The notes beneath the pieces are model-generated. The model did not search any database, had not been told where the DNA came from, and saw only the letters and a list, made by a program, of their open reading frames with translations. The translations under genes were made by a program, and so were the position numbers. From the NCBI GenBank assembly GCA_964623265.1, contig CAZUTK010000011.1, positions 1 through 52,659 on the forward strand: a DNA stretch of 52,659 nucleotides. Direction: 5' to 3'. This stretch comes from CAZUTK01 sp964623265. Lineage in GTDB: Bacteria; Electryoneota; B3-LCP. Shown piece by piece: positions 35,474 to 44,061 of the stretch (positions are counted from its first letter, which is position 1; each line of letters opens with the position of its first letter).

Positions 35474-36699
35474 AGGGTCCATTTAATTGGTAACACGCTG
35501 ACGAAGGAACCTTTCTGCAGCATCCTTTCTTCTGCAGGAAAAATAATCAAACAGTTTGCAGCCACCAAACCACCTAACATATGGGACCCCTGCCCGCGCA
35601 CTGGCATCACAGAGCGCCGCCCGTCCGATTCCGAAAGAAAGCCTCTTGCGAATTCCAAACGACCTGCGGGCTTCTTCATCGCCACTTCTAAATAGGCTTG
35701 CTGGAACTGAATGGATTCAGGGGGGATGCCTGCCATCCGCAGTATTGCCGGTCTAACCAGGAGATGAAAGGTGACCAATGCGGATACGGGATTTCCGGGA
35801 AGCCCGAAGACCAGCACACGGCGGTCGGATTTTGTTTCGTAATATCCAAAATATACAGGTTTCCCTGGTTTGATGGCGACCTTCCAGAACAATTCGCGGA
35901 CGCCTGTTTCTCCGCAGACACTGCGGATGAAATCGTAGTCGCCCGCCGAAACGCCGCCGATCGTGATCACTATATCGGATTGAGTTAAACTGGACTGGAT
36001 TGCGGATAGAAGCTGATCCTTCTCGTCCGATACAACCTGCGAACGAACATCCGTCACCCCCAGTGCTCTCAATGCCGCTGTCAATGCAGGTTTGTTTGAA
36101 TTGTAGATTTGCCCTTCGCGCAGTTCTTCCCCCGGTTCTTTCAGTTCGTCGCCGGTGACGATCAGCGAAATTTTCGGAAACCGGAATACCCGCGCCGAAT
36201 CCAAACCCAGCGTTGCGATCATTCCGATCACCGGAGGAGTGATTACTGTGCCGGCAGAAAGTACCGTCGCACCCAAGGGGAATTCTTCCCCCGCACGACG
36301 AACATTCTCCCCGGACTTGATCCTTCTGCGCAAACGAAGGTTGTCGCCGTCTTCCACTTCTTCCCGCATGACCACCGCATCGGCGCCGGGCGGCATCGGT
36401 GCCCCGGTCATTATCCGCGCAACGTGCTTCGGCAGAATCGGTTTTGGTCGGGGATCGCCGGCGCGGATCTCATGGCAAACCGTAAGCGGTACGGGATGGT
36501 CTGCAGACGCCGAAGCGAAATCCTCGGTCTTCAGCGCATAGCCGTCCATCGCGGATTGATCGAAACGCGGCAATGGGAAAGGGGCGCAAATCGCATCCGC
36601 GAGCACCCTGCCCGGCAATTTGTCGAGTTCCACCATCTCTGCGGATAAAGGCTCGATCTGATCTCTGATGATTTTACACGCTGTCTCGAACGGTATCAT
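35470..36699 (-). CDS. moeA: Molybdopterin molybdenumtransferase MoeA
   Basis: The 409-residue product starts at the ATG at 36699 with GGAGG nine bases upstream; an in-frame ATG at 36765 lies inside the previous gene. Motifs: FDQSAMDGYAL, AGDPRPKPILPKHVARIMTG, APMPPGADAVVMREEVEDGD, TGDELKEPGEELREGQIYNS, the catalytic GGVSAGDYDF and the final GLPGNPVSALVTF. It inserts molybdate into adenylylated molybdopterin. It overlaps the MOSC gene by four bases and follows the moaC-mogA fusion by 11. Confidence 0.96.
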   Translation of the reverse strand: MIPFETACKIIRDQIEPLSAEMVELDKLPGRVLADAICAPFPLPRFDQSAMDGYALKTEDFASASADHPVPLTVCHEIRAGDPRPKPILPKHVARIMTGAPMPPGADAVVMREEVEDGDNLRLRRRIKSGENVRRAGEEFPLGATVLSAGTVITPPVIGMIATLGLDSARVFRFPKISLIVTGDELKEPGEELREGQIYNSNKPALTAALRALGVTDVRSQVVSDEKDQLLSAIQSSLTQSDIVITIGGVSAGDYDFIRSVCGETGVRELFWKVAIKPGKPVYFGYYETKSDRRVLVFGLPGNPVSALVTFHLLVRPAILRMAGIPPESIQFQQAYLEVAMKKPAGRLEFARGFLSESDGRRSVMPVRGQGSHMLGGLVAANCLIIFPAEERMLQKGSFVSVLPIKWTL

Positions 36700-36710
36700 C
36701 CGGCAACCTC

Positions 36711-37634
36711 CTATTTTGTAATGCTCCAGCCGCTCCGCCCTTGGATCATCGGAAAAGCATGCCAAAGCGCAGGAAACAGTAGATCCAACGACTCAGCCAC
36801 CCCGCGGCGCGAACCTGGAAGGTTGATGATCAGAGTATGACCCCGCAGCCCAGCGCGACCGCGCGAGAGCATCGAATAAGGCGTCCGCGCTTGGCCATAA
36901 GCGCGTATTGCTTCTGAAATGCCGGGAATCTCGCGGTCAATCACCCGCGGCATCGCATCCGGCGTTGCATCCCGCGGGCTGAAGCCGGTTCCGCCGGTAG
37001 TGAGAACTAAATCTAATTTCAGTTCGTCCGCCCAGAAAATGAGCCGCTCTGCAATCTGATCGCGGTCATCGGGAATCACGAGATACTCCACGACGTCCGC
37101 CCCTTCGCTCTTCAATCGTTCCTGGATCATTCTGCCGGACTCATCCGTCTTTTTCCCGGCGGCGACCGTATCGGACATCACCAACACCGCCGCGCGAGGC
37201 GGCTTCTCCAGACTTTCATGGAAATCGCTCTTGCCCCCGCTTTTTCTGACAAGTTTGATGCCTTCGATCGCCATGGAGCTGTCCAGCATCTTCAGCATAT
37301 CATAAAGCGTCAGAGCCGCCACCGAGGCGGCGGTCAAAGCTTCCATCTCGACGCCGGTCGGAGCAATCGCCTTCGCAGTGGCGAGCATTTTGATCAACCG
37401 GTCGTCCAATTCGAACTCAACTCCAACATATGTCAGAGAGATGGGATGGCAGTAGGGGATCAGCGCATGCGTTTGCTTGGCAGCCATCACCGCCGCTGCG
37501 CGGGCGATCTCGAGGGGATCCCCCTTAGGAACAGCCCTGTCGCGAATACGCTGAACTGTTTCCGGTGAAAGCAAAAGGGAAGCCTCGGCGACCGCAGTCC
37601 GCATAGTGGGGTACTTGTGTGAGATATCGCGCAT
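36711..37634 (-). CDS. MoaC-MogA/MoaB fusion protein
   Basis: The 307-residue protein joins two Moco enzymes. Residues 1-145 are MoaC (cyclic pyranopterin monophosphate synthase accessory protein): MRDISHKYPTMRTAVAEA, LIPYCHPISLTYVGVEF, GVEMEALTAASVAALTLYDM. Residues about 150-307 are a MogA/MoaB domain with LVMSDTVAAGKKTDESG, LTTGGTGFSPRDATP and LINLPGSRRGVAES, which adenylylates molybdopterin. MoaC-MoaB fusions are known in several lineages. It sits 9 bases from mobA and 11 from moeA in one operon. Confidence 0.95.
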   Translation of the reverse strand: MRDISHKYPTMRTAVAEASLLLSPETVQRIRDRAVPKGDPLEIARAAAVMAAKQTHALIPYCHPISLTYVGVEFELDDRLIKMLATAKAIAPTGVEMEALTAASVAALTLYDMLKMLDSSMAIEGIKLVRKSGGKSDFHESLEKPPRAAVLVMSDTVAAGKKTDESGRMIQERLKSEGADVVEYLVIPDDRDQIAERLIFWADELKLDLVLTTGGTGFSPRDATPDAMPRVIDREIPGISEAIRAYGQARTPYSMLSRGRAGLRGHTLIINLPGSRRGVAESLDLLFPALWHAFPMIQGRSGWSITK

Positions 37635-37643
37635 ATGGATCTC

Positions 37644-38243
37644 TTATTTCCTCGAATCTTTGTATCTTTTACGTTTCTTTAGCGCGTTCAATTGTTCCGG
37701 CGTATTGATACTCCGAATCCGGTGTAGAACTTCATCATCCGCGGGGATGACGCGCACGCCTGAATTGTGCAGAAATGTCCGTATGGAACGAATCCCATCC
37801 CCCAGCGCGTCGCGAATCAATGGGAGGAGGGCGGCAGGATAATATCCCGGCAGCGGCTGCAACTCATTCCGTTCACCAAATACCGTCGGTCGAGCGCTCT
37901 TTTGATGGATCAGCTGTTGAAGCAGATCAGGAGCAAGAAAAGGTTGATCGCAGCCGACCACCAGCAGATCATAAGGGCTGTAACGGGACAGCGCCGTTTC
38001 GATGGCTGCTAAAGGACCTTCCCCTGGGTGAGAATCCGGGAGAAACTCGACTCGGGCAGGGGCGCTTTCCAGCCAATCTGATTCTCCGCCGATCATCACG
38101 ATCCGCCTGCAAAGCGGCGCAAGCGCCAAGATTGCGGCATCCAACATTCTCCGCCCGTCCGGCATTCTCATCGCTGCTTTAGGGACGCCCATGCGGCGGC
38201 TCTTCCCGCCCGCCAGGATTGCCCCCAATCCGTCGAATTTCAT
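37644..38243 (-). CDS. mobA: Molybdenum cofactor guanylyltransferase MobA
   Basis: The 199-residue product starts at the ATG at 38243, which puts the nucleotide-binding LAGGKSRRMGVPKA at residues 10-23, as usual in MobA. In-frame ATGs at 38255 and 38264 are also possible and no clear ribosome-binding site decides. Further motifs are GEGPLAAIETAL and LVVGCDQPFLAPDLL. It attaches GMP to Moco to form MGD, required by the DMSO-reductase-family enzyme encoded upstream. Length is normal for the family. Confidence 0.9.
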   Translation of the reverse strand: MKFDGLGAILAGGKSRRMGVPKAAMRMPDGRRMLDAAILALAPLCRRIVMIGGESDWLESAPARVEFLPDSHPGEGPLAAIETALSRYSPYDLLVVGCDQPFLAPDLLQQLIHQKSARPTVFGERNELQPLPGYYPAALLPLIRDALGDGIRSIRTFLHNSGVRVIPADDEVLHRIRSINTPEQLNALKKRKRYKDSRK

Positions 38244-38306
38244 CCCCTGATCCATGCACTGCATGCGTAAATTTCGCCATTTTCCTGTGTCGCCGGCCTT
38301 TTCAGA

Positions 38307-39269
38307 TCACCCTCCGATCGCAGCCATCTCTTGTTGCTCTTCGAACCATGGACGTTTTCGTTTCATAGAAAAAGCGTCGAGAATCGCTTTTCGAATATCA
38401 TCTCGATCCCCTGCGGATCTTCCGGTGAACAAACGCTGCAGGGCGATGTGGCTTCGCTTTGCCAGGCAACCGTATAAACAGCCGTCGGATGTCAGACGGA
38501 GGCGGTTGCATCCCTTGCAGAAAGGATGACTGACAGGCGAGATGAACCCGCAAATCGTAGTCCCGTCTTTCGGACTGCTCATCAGGAAATTCCTGCTGGT
38601 CTCACCGATTTGGGAATCCAACGGTTCTAGTCTGAAGTGCTCGCGTAGAACTTTCTGAGCGTCGTTGCAGCTTAAGAACAGATCATCGAAGCTCTTAGCG
38701 GCGGCGCCGATCGGCATCAACTCCAGAAATCGTATCTGGCATCCATTTCTGATCGCAAATTCCGCCAGATCAACGATCTCGGAATCATTCACCCCTTTAA
38801 GCATCACCATATTCAGTTTCAACGGCGTCAAGCCGCTCTTTTCCGCCTTCTCGATTCCATCGAGGGTCCATTGAAGCTCCCCACCCCGCGTAATGTAACG
38901 AAACGTAGCAGGATCGAGCGAATCGAGACTGACATTGATGCGCTGGAGACCGGCATCCTTCAGGTCATCGGCAAGCCGCGCTAATCGCTGACCGTTGGTC
39001 GTGAGCGCCAGATCCCGGATCCCAATCTGGGCGCAGCCGGCAATCAAACGGATGAGGTCTGGGTAAAGCAGCGGTTCGCCGCCGGTGATCCGGAGTTTAG
39101 AAATACCGACCAAGGATGTTATTTCAGTGATGAAATTTAGGAAATCCTTGCAACTCAACCGCCCGGTTCTTGATGGGTGGAGTTTCGTATGGGATGTCCG
39201 GCAATAGCGGCAGCGAAGCTGGCAGGCGTCGGTTATCGAAAGCCTGAGGGAGACGTCACGCGGCTTCAT
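38307..39269 (-). CDS. moaA: GTP 3',8-cyclase MoaA (radical SAM)
   Basis: The 320-residue product has the radical-SAM cluster CQLRCRYC, the glycine-rich LRITGGEPLLYPDL, LSLDSLDP-type strand NVSLDSLDPATFRYI, NMVMLKGVNDSEI, and the C-terminal cluster C-x2-C-x13-C in FCKGCNRLRLTSDGCLY. It makes the first Moco intermediate from GTP. It is shorter than E. coli MoaA but complete. Its ATG lies inside the end of a 62-residue leader gene (14-base overlap), so its translation is probably coupled to that gene. Confidence 0.95.
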   Translation of the reverse strand: MKPRDVSLRLSITDACQLRCRYCRTSHTKLHPSRTGRLSCKDFLNFITEITSLVGISKLRITGGEPLLYPDLIRLIAGCAQIGIRDLALTTNGQRLARLADDLKDAGLQRINVSLDSLDPATFRYITRGGELQWTLDGIEKAEKSGLTPLKLNMVMLKGVNDSEIVDLAEFAIRNGCQIRFLELMPIGAAAKSFDDLFLSCNDAQKVLREHFRLEPLDSQIGETSRNFLMSSPKDGTTICGFISPVSHPFCKGCNRLRLTSDGCLYGCLAKRSHIALQRLFTGRSAGDRDDIRKAILDAFSMKRKRPWFEEQQEMAAIGG

Positions 39270-39444
39270 TCAGTTTGCTCGTCATCAGCAACAGATCGGA
39301 TCGGCTGTTCAAGAAAACTGCGGTCTGCTTTCTCTTCGGGCTTATGATGGGATGGCCGCTTGCCACGGCTTGAGGAAGATGATCGGTGGGAAAATCCATT
39401 GCCTGCAAGCGCGGCACCGGATTTTCGATGATCTGCAGCATCAT
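39256..39444 (-). CDS. 62-residue protein translated ahead of moaA
   Basis: The ATG at 39444 has AAGGAGA six bases upstream, the strongest ribosome-binding site in this block, and the frame runs 62 codons into moaA. The product (MMLQIIENPVPRLQAMDFP to LLLMTSKLNEAA) has no motif I recognise; it is not MoaD (no C-terminal GG) and has no cysteines. An in-frame extension upstream lies in the structured leader and is rejected. It may be a leader peptide that couples moaA translation to cofactor supply, or a small accessory protein. Confidence 0.6.
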   Translation of the reverse strand: MMLQIIENPVPRLQAMDFPTDHLPQAVASGHPIISPKRKQTAVFLNSRSDLLLMTSKLNEAA

Positions 39445-39450
39445 CAGCAG

Positions 39451-39610
39451 TCTCCTTTCCAAATGGGGAGGTCGCGTCGTTTCCAACTGCGGCCCTCGGA
39501 GGCGGGAGTAAGTCACTCCCCCTCGCCGCCCGAACCGCCGTGGCGCATTTCGAACGCTTTAGGCGATGGGGGTCGGAGTCTTTCGCCATACTGATCCGGT
39601 TACGGATCAG
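39451..39610 (-). promoter_or_regulatory. Structured 5' leader of the Moco operon, candidate cofactor riboswitch
   Basis: On the minus strand a hairpin CTGATCCG/CGGATCAG (39591-39610) is followed by a stem in which ACTCCGACCCCCATCGCC (39562-39579) pairs with GGCGGCGAGGGGGAGT (39515-39530), enclosing a GC-rich inner domain. The 3' arm also fits an alternative hairpin, GGGAGT/ACTCCC (39504-39520), so two folds exclude each other. Next to the start, CTCC (39467-39470) can pair with the GGAG of the ribosome-binding site (39452-39455). The place and logic match the Moco-sensing (moaA leader) riboswitch class, but I could not align it to the published consensus. Confidence 0.5.
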
Positions 39611-39635
39611 CCATAATTGTCATTTATTGAATTCT

Positions 39636-39657
39636 ACTTCGGTATTTCCGCCGAAGT
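39636..39657. terminator. Hairpin after the TorD-type chaperone gene
   Basis: ACTTCGG (39636-39642) pairs with CCGAAGT (39651-39657) around an 8-base loop, 13 bases after the chaperone stop. There is no T run, so termination is uncertain. Confidence 0.35.
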
Positions 39658-39669
39658 TCGCCTCCGGTT

Positions 39670-40293
39670 TCAACATTCATTATCACCCGGCAGATCGGCT
39701 TCGGGGATCGTCTGCTCTTCCAGGAGGATGCGGGCGATATCAATCACAGATTGATAGAAATCGGAGGGATGCAGCTTCTCCAGCTGAGTCAAGAACTCTT
39801 CAAACCAAGGGGTGACATATCGCTTGAGAAAAATCTGTTGCAGCGACTCCAGTTCTTCGATGCGCGATTTGTCGCCGCTGCAACCTGCTGAAAATTCCTC
39901 CTCCAGAATTTTAGCGTTGAATTCGAGGAGAACACCGATATGATCGGGGATTTGTCCCGGCGGGGTCGTCTCCACGCCGAAGTGAGTCAAAAATTTCTTG
40001 ATTTCGGCGGCTTTGGAACCGAACAATTCACCGTAATGCCGATCATCACGACGATGCAGCGAACTATACTGTGGAACAGCCGAGAAGAGCCGGGTGTATT
40101 CCTCAGCCAGTCGTTCGCAATAATCATACAGCTGATCCGGCGGGAATTTTCTGATTTTTCCGGTGATTGACGGGAACGAGAAGAACCCCGCCTCCTTCAG
40201 CATATGGATCAGCTCCGGCGTCGGCGGCTGAAGAAAGAGCCTTCCTATTAATCGGAATAACACCGCTCGAGCGCGGATATCTTCTGAATCCAC
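39670..40293 (-). CDS. TorD/DmsD-family molybdoenzyme chaperone
   Basis: The 207-residue, all-helical, cytoplasmic protein carries the family motif IPDHIGVLLEFNAKILEEE (about residues 116-134), preceded by YTRLFSAVPQYSSLHRRDDR. TorD-type chaperones bind the TAT signal of their partner and hold it until the molybdenum cofactor is loaded. It lies 41 bases after the catalytic-subunit gene, so it serves that enzyme. The signal peptide of the catalytic subunit (RRRFLKSLG) is a fitting client. Confidence 0.85.
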   Translation of the reverse strand: MDSEDIRARAVLFRLIGRLFLQPPTPELIHMLKEAGFFSFPSITGKIRKFPPDQLYDYCERLAEEYTRLFSAVPQYSSLHRRDDRHYGELFGSKAAEIKKFLTHFGVETTPPGQIPDHIGVLLEFNAKILEEEFSAGCSGDKSRIEELESLQQIFLKRYVTPWFEEFLTQLEKLHPSDFYQSVIDIARILLEEQTIPEADLPGDNEC

Positions 40294-40334
40294 GGCGAAA
40301 TCCTAAGCGAAAAGCGACACCCCGCCCCACAAGA

Positions 40335-42878
40335 TCAGGCCGGCTCTATCGTGACAACGGTATCCATCCAGCGCTGCATTCCGCCGATGGGATCGCCGCG
40401 GTTGGGGATCAACCAATTCGGGTGCACACCGATTTCGTTCCACCAGATGCGATGGATATCCGGATCCAACGCTTCCTGCTCGCTTCCCGCCAGCGGGTTG
40501 CGAGCTTTCCCTGCGGTGGCGAATCTGCCCCATTGCCAATGCCCGCAATGATGACTGATGGAGATGACCCCGGGCAACACACCTTCGGTTACCCGAACTT
40601 TGGTCACGATTTCGTTCACCGCCGAACGGATTCGAATTTTGTCGCCGTCCTTCACCCCCGCCTGCGCCGCCGTGCGTGGGTGCAGCAGCGCCGGGTTGTT
40701 GTGATAGATCTCAGTCAAATATTTGCAGCCCTGAGTCCGGGATTGAGTCTGGGCATTCACTTTGTAGGTGGTGAGCACCAGCTCCCCGGGTTGCATTTGT
40801 TGATGGTCCGGGATCGGGACATAGGAAGGGATCGCGGTGAAACCGGGCAATTTCAGTCGTCCGATGAAATCGGACTTGATTTCGAACAGCCCGCTTTTAG
40901 CGACTTTATCGGGCTTGAACCCTACGTAGTATTCACCCTTCACCTCCTGACAGACGTACGCCTTGTAATCCTCCCAGGATCCGTTTTCAATTCCGTATTT
41001 CCCCTTCCCTTTTGATGCTTTGGCGGGATCGTACACGGTTCCGAAAGATGTCTTCAACCATTTGCCGGAAGCGAGGTTTGCTTCCACCTCTGCCTTGTCC
41101 AACTTCTTCAGATGTTTGTAGTAATGCGGCTTTTCATTGGGGTCAATCCATACACCGTGCTGCTTCATATACTCAAAGCCGCCCGCTTCGCGGACGCCTG
41201 GGGTGTTCTCACAGGCATCCCGCACAAAGTCTTCCATCGTGGCGAAAGGCACCGCTGCGGCTAAGTCGCCGCCGATGCGTCGAGCTGCTTCCAACAGCAC
41301 ATCCACAAAGTTGCGCGACTCGCCCAAGGGCGGGACCACCGGTTGGCGGATATAGAACTCTTGGATCATATCGAAAGAGAACATATCTTCCGCGTCCCAG
41401 CGTTCGAGGTAGGTCGCGTCGGGCAAAATCAAATCCGCGAGTTCTGCGGTTTCGGAATATGCCACATCGCTGACGACAATGTAGGGGAATACGGATTCAT
41501 CTTTAAGGATCTCGATGTTTTCCCGGCAATTGCCGTAAACATACACCGGATTGTGGCAATACACCATGTAGATTTCTGGCCGCTCCGCCGCAGGCAAGCC
41601 GCTTACGGTCTTATAGATTTGATGGCAGGTATGATGGGTGGGATAGGCGAAGGCGCCTTCCGGACCGAAAACGCGATGCAGTTTTTTAGGGTGAGCCGTG
41701 GGCGGTTTAAAACTGTTGATCCACTTGGCTCCTACTGCAGGGCAGGTGCCTCCGGGGACGTCAATGTAGCCGCAAATCGCGTCCAGCATCAAGGCCGCGC
41801 GGCTGTTTTCCACGCCGTTGTAATGCGTAACGAGGCCTCGGTAACTGACGCATGTGCCCGGTTTGGCGCGCCCATATTCCAAGGCGATGCGCTGGATCTC
41901 CGACGCCGGAACCCCGGATATGGATTCAGCCCATTTCGGCGTCATCTTCTTCAAATGGGATTTCAGCTCCGCCACGCTGACATTAGTCCAATTTTCGATG
42001 AAATCGGCGTCATGCAGATCGTTCTTCAATATAACGTGGCACATCGCCAGGATCACCGCCGCGTCCGTTCCGGGTTTGATGGGAAACCATTCGGTGGATT
42101 TGGCAGCGGTGTTGGACAGGCGTACGTCAAATGTAACGATCTTCACCCCGCGCTGAACCTGTGCCTCTCGAGCCCGCTGCGACAGGGGGATGTGGGAGGT
42201 GTGCGCTTCGAAGAAATTGCTGCCGAAATTCAGTATATAATTGGTGCGCGCCACATCGTTGACGTCATAATGTTTGCCCCAGGTGAGTTCTTGCGACGTC
42301 CATTTGGCGCTCTCGCAGACGGCGGTGTGACCGTCCACGGTGCCCGTGCCGTAAGCGGGCAGAAAGTAGTCCTTGATCACCGTCGCGGTGGAGGCTTTCA
42401 TTCGCCCGTAATGGAACATAAGTTTTTCAGGTTCGCCACGATCCCGAAGCGCTTTTAACCGGCTCACCAATTCATCCATCGCTTCGTCCCAACCGATGCG
42501 CCGCCATCGTCCCTCCCCGCGCTTGCCCACCCGCTTCATCGGAAACAAGATTCGGTCGGGATTATAGACCTGACCGACCCCGCCCTGTCCGCGCGCGCAT
42601 AATTTGCCGTTGGTGCGGGGCAAGTCCGGATGGCCCTCCAGATGCACCACGCGATCGTCTTCCACATAAGCCATAATGCCGTCGCGCACCACACACTGCC
42701 AGCACGCGGATGGAACCTTGCGCCGCTCACGCCGCGTCAGAGGTGAAAAATCCAGCCCCCCTGCGAGAGTCAATTCGCCTTTCAGGGGAGAATCCATCGC
42801 TTTTAAGACACCCGCCAAGGGACCGATGGCTGCCGCCAAACCGAGGGATTTCAGGAATCTTCTGCGTTCATCTGTCAT
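40335..42878 (-). CDS. TAT-exported molybdopterin oxidoreductase, DMSO-reductase family, catalytic subunit
   Basis: The 847-residue product has a twin-arginine signal (RRRFLKSLGLAAAIGPLAG). The [4Fe-4S] site is C59-x2-C62-x3-D66-x27-C94: the third ligand position is Asp instead of Cys, with KLCARGQ around C94. The predicted molybdenum ligand is C188 (TAVCESAKW). GKWKRI-like GRWRRIGWDEAMDEL, DVRLSNTAAKS, and the C-terminal molydopterin-binding GVKDGDKIRIRS are present. It is in the PhsA/PsrA/TtrA-type clade by architecture (partner is a four-cluster ferredoxin), so thiosulfate, polysulfide, tetrathionate or arsenate are candidate substrates; which one cannot be decided. It overlaps the Fe-S subunit gene by four bases. 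Confidence 0.88.
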   Translation of the reverse strand: MTDERRRFLKSLGLAAAIGPLAGVLKAMDSPLKGELTLAGGLDFSPLTRRERRKVPSACWQCVVRDGIMAYVEDDRVVHLEGHPDLPRTNGKLCARGQGGVGQVYNPDRILFPMKRVGKRGEGRWRRIGWDEAMDELVSRLKALRDRGEPEKLMFHYGRMKASTATVIKDYFLPAYGTGTVDGHTAVCESAKWTSQELTWGKHYDVNDVARTNYILNFGSNFFEAHTSHIPLSQRAREAQVQRGVKIVTFDVRLSNTAAKSTEWFPIKPGTDAAVILAMCHVILKNDLHDADFIENWTNVSVAELKSHLKKMTPKWAESISGVPASEIQRIALEYGRAKPGTCVSYRGLVTHYNGVENSRAALMLDAICGYIDVPGGTCPAVGAKWINSFKPPTAHPKKLHRVFGPEGAFAYPTHHTCHQIYKTVSGLPAAERPEIYMVYCHNPVYVYGNCRENIEILKDESVFPYIVVSDVAYSETAELADLILPDATYLERWDAEDMFSFDMIQEFYIRQPVVPPLGESRNFVDVLLEAARRIGGDLAAAVPFATMEDFVRDACENTPGVREAGGFEYMKQHGVWIDPNEKPHYYKHLKKLDKAEVEANLASGKWLKTSFGTVYDPAKASKGKGKYGIENGSWEDYKAYVCQEVKGEYYVGFKPDKVAKSGLFEIKSDFIGRLKLPGFTAIPSYVPIPDHQQMQPGELVLTTYKVNAQTQSRTQGCKYLTEIYHNNPALLHPRTAAQAGVKDGDKIRIRSAVNEIVTKVRVTEGVLPGVISISHHCGHWQWGRFATAGKARNPLAGSEQEALDPDIHRIWWNEIGVHPNWLIPNRGDPIGGMQRWMDTVVTIEPA

Positions 42879-43657
42879 CGGGTGTCCCTCCCGTTTTGAT
42901 AGGCTTCAGGATTGAGAGCGACGTAATAACAGGCAGGTTCGGTTCCTTTCTCAGGACGGAGAACCTGCACAGATTTGCCGGCGATGCGGCGCGATATCCC
43001 GCTGTCGGGATCGTTCAGGTCGCCGACCAGACGGGCATTGCCCTGACATGTGTTCACACACGCAGGCACCAGCCCTTTCTCCAACCGGTGTTCGCATAAA
43101 GTGCATTTCTCGGCGACCGGGTCTCCCTCGGAGTTCAGCCGCGCAGGATTGATGAACCTCACCTTGTAGGGACATAGATCCACACAAGCGCCGCACCCGA
43201 TGCAGCGATCCTGGTCAATCAGCACCACACCGTCGGGTCTTTGATAGGTTGCCCGTTTTAGGTAGGTCTGAGTGGAACCGTCAGGCCAAGTGAATACCGC
43301 CTCCACCTCGTCCACCGGACATTCCGTGATGCAGATCGGCTTGCGGCAGTGATTGCAGAGCCAGGGGGCGAAGTCCCTTTTCACACGGGGATACGAACCG
43401 GACTCGAACTCCTTGACGCTGGAGCGGAACCTGCCCAGCGGCACGTCGAATTCCGTTTTACAAGCCACCGAACAGGCTTTGCAGCCGATGCAGCGCTCGA
43501 GGTCAACGAGAAACCCCCAGCGTGGCTTGCTGTTGGCTGACTGTGCCAGCAGAGCGCCGCCCGGCATCACCGGCAGTTGCGATGCAGCCAGCGCCGCCGC
43601 GCTCGCGCCTAAGCCGAGCGACAAGAATCGGCGTCTTGAATCTGAAGTTGACGACAT
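42875..43657 (-). CDS. Four-cluster [4Fe-4S] ferredoxin subunit of the molybdoenzyme (PhsB/TtrB type)
   Basis: The 260-residue product starts at the ATG at 43657 with GGAG six bases upstream; an in-frame ATG twelve bases earlier lies in that ribosome-binding site. It has its own twin-arginine signal (RRRFLSLGLGASAAALAAS). Sixteen cysteines arrange in four cluster motifs: CIGCKACSVAC, CNHCRKPICITECP, CIGCGACVDLCPY and CTLCEHRLEKGLVPACVNTC. It passes electrons to the catalytic subunit on the periplasmic side. No NrfD/PsrC-type membrane anchor is encoded nearby, so the donor must be something else, for example a cytochrome c or a distant anchor. Confidence 0.9.
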   Translation of the reverse strand: MSSTSDSRRRFLSLGLGASAAALAASQLPVMPGGALLAQSANSKPRWGFLVDLERCIGCKACSVACKTEFDVPLGRFRSSVKEFESGSYPRVKRDFAPWLCNHCRKPICITECPVDEVEAVFTWPDGSTQTYLKRATYQRPDGVVLIDQDRCIGCGACVDLCPYKVRFINPARLNSEGDPVAEKCTLCEHRLEKGLVPACVNTCQGNARLVGDLNDPDSGISRRIAGKSVQVLRPEKGTEPACYYVALNPEAYQNGRDTR

Positions 43658-43810
43658 CCTCATCTCCAACTGAAGCGAGTTTGATTGTTCGTTCCAGGAA
43701 TAAAGCGATTCAGTCGCTGAAATTCCACTCCTAATACTCTATTTAGTCGAACCCTAAAGTTGCGGCGTCCTCTTGTGAGCGCGGCTTCGCCGTGACGACC
43801 GCCTGTTAGA

Positions 43811-43830
43811 AATGTTGAAAATGTAACATT
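43811..43830. promoter_or_regulatory. Palindrome AATGTT-N8-AACATT upstream of the molybdoenzyme genes
   Basis: Perfect 6-bp arms separated by 8 bases, about 155 bases before the Fe-S subunit start. The spacing and position suit an activator or repressor site. The sequence is not an FNR or CRP consensus. Confidence 0.35.
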
Positions 43831-44061
43831 AGGATTAGGCGATAGCAAATGTTTTTTTCCAAAAATCCAACGCATTCTGAAGTTTTTGTGTTCGCCGCAA
43901 AGGATGAGCTGGGAGGGATGCGATCTCAATTCAAAGTTCGGCGATTCGACCGCTGCCGATAGAAGGATCAATTTGCAGAAAGCAAGATGCGGAACGATAG
44001 GGTTGTTTCGCAATTCTCTCTGCTTCGCTGCTCTGCATTCCATCTCTGTTTCTGTTATCAA

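Noticed and set aside
39266..39589. 107-codon minus-strand frame over the Moco leader
   Set aside because: It runs through the structured leader; the alternative 62-codon frame has a far better ribosome-binding site and overlaps moaA in the normal way.
40167..41015. 282-codon plus-strand frame opposite torD and the molybdoenzyme
   Set aside because: Overlaps two well-supported genes and begins inside one of them.
41343..42458. Plus-strand open frame of 371 codons opposite the molybdoenzyme
   Set aside because: Complete overlap with a gene carrying clear family motifs; the product has no recognisable features and reflects the GC-rich antisense.
43660..44061. 133-codon minus-strand frame before the Fe-S subunit
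   Set aside because: No ribosome-binding site or motif, and it covers a palindrome and the promoter region.
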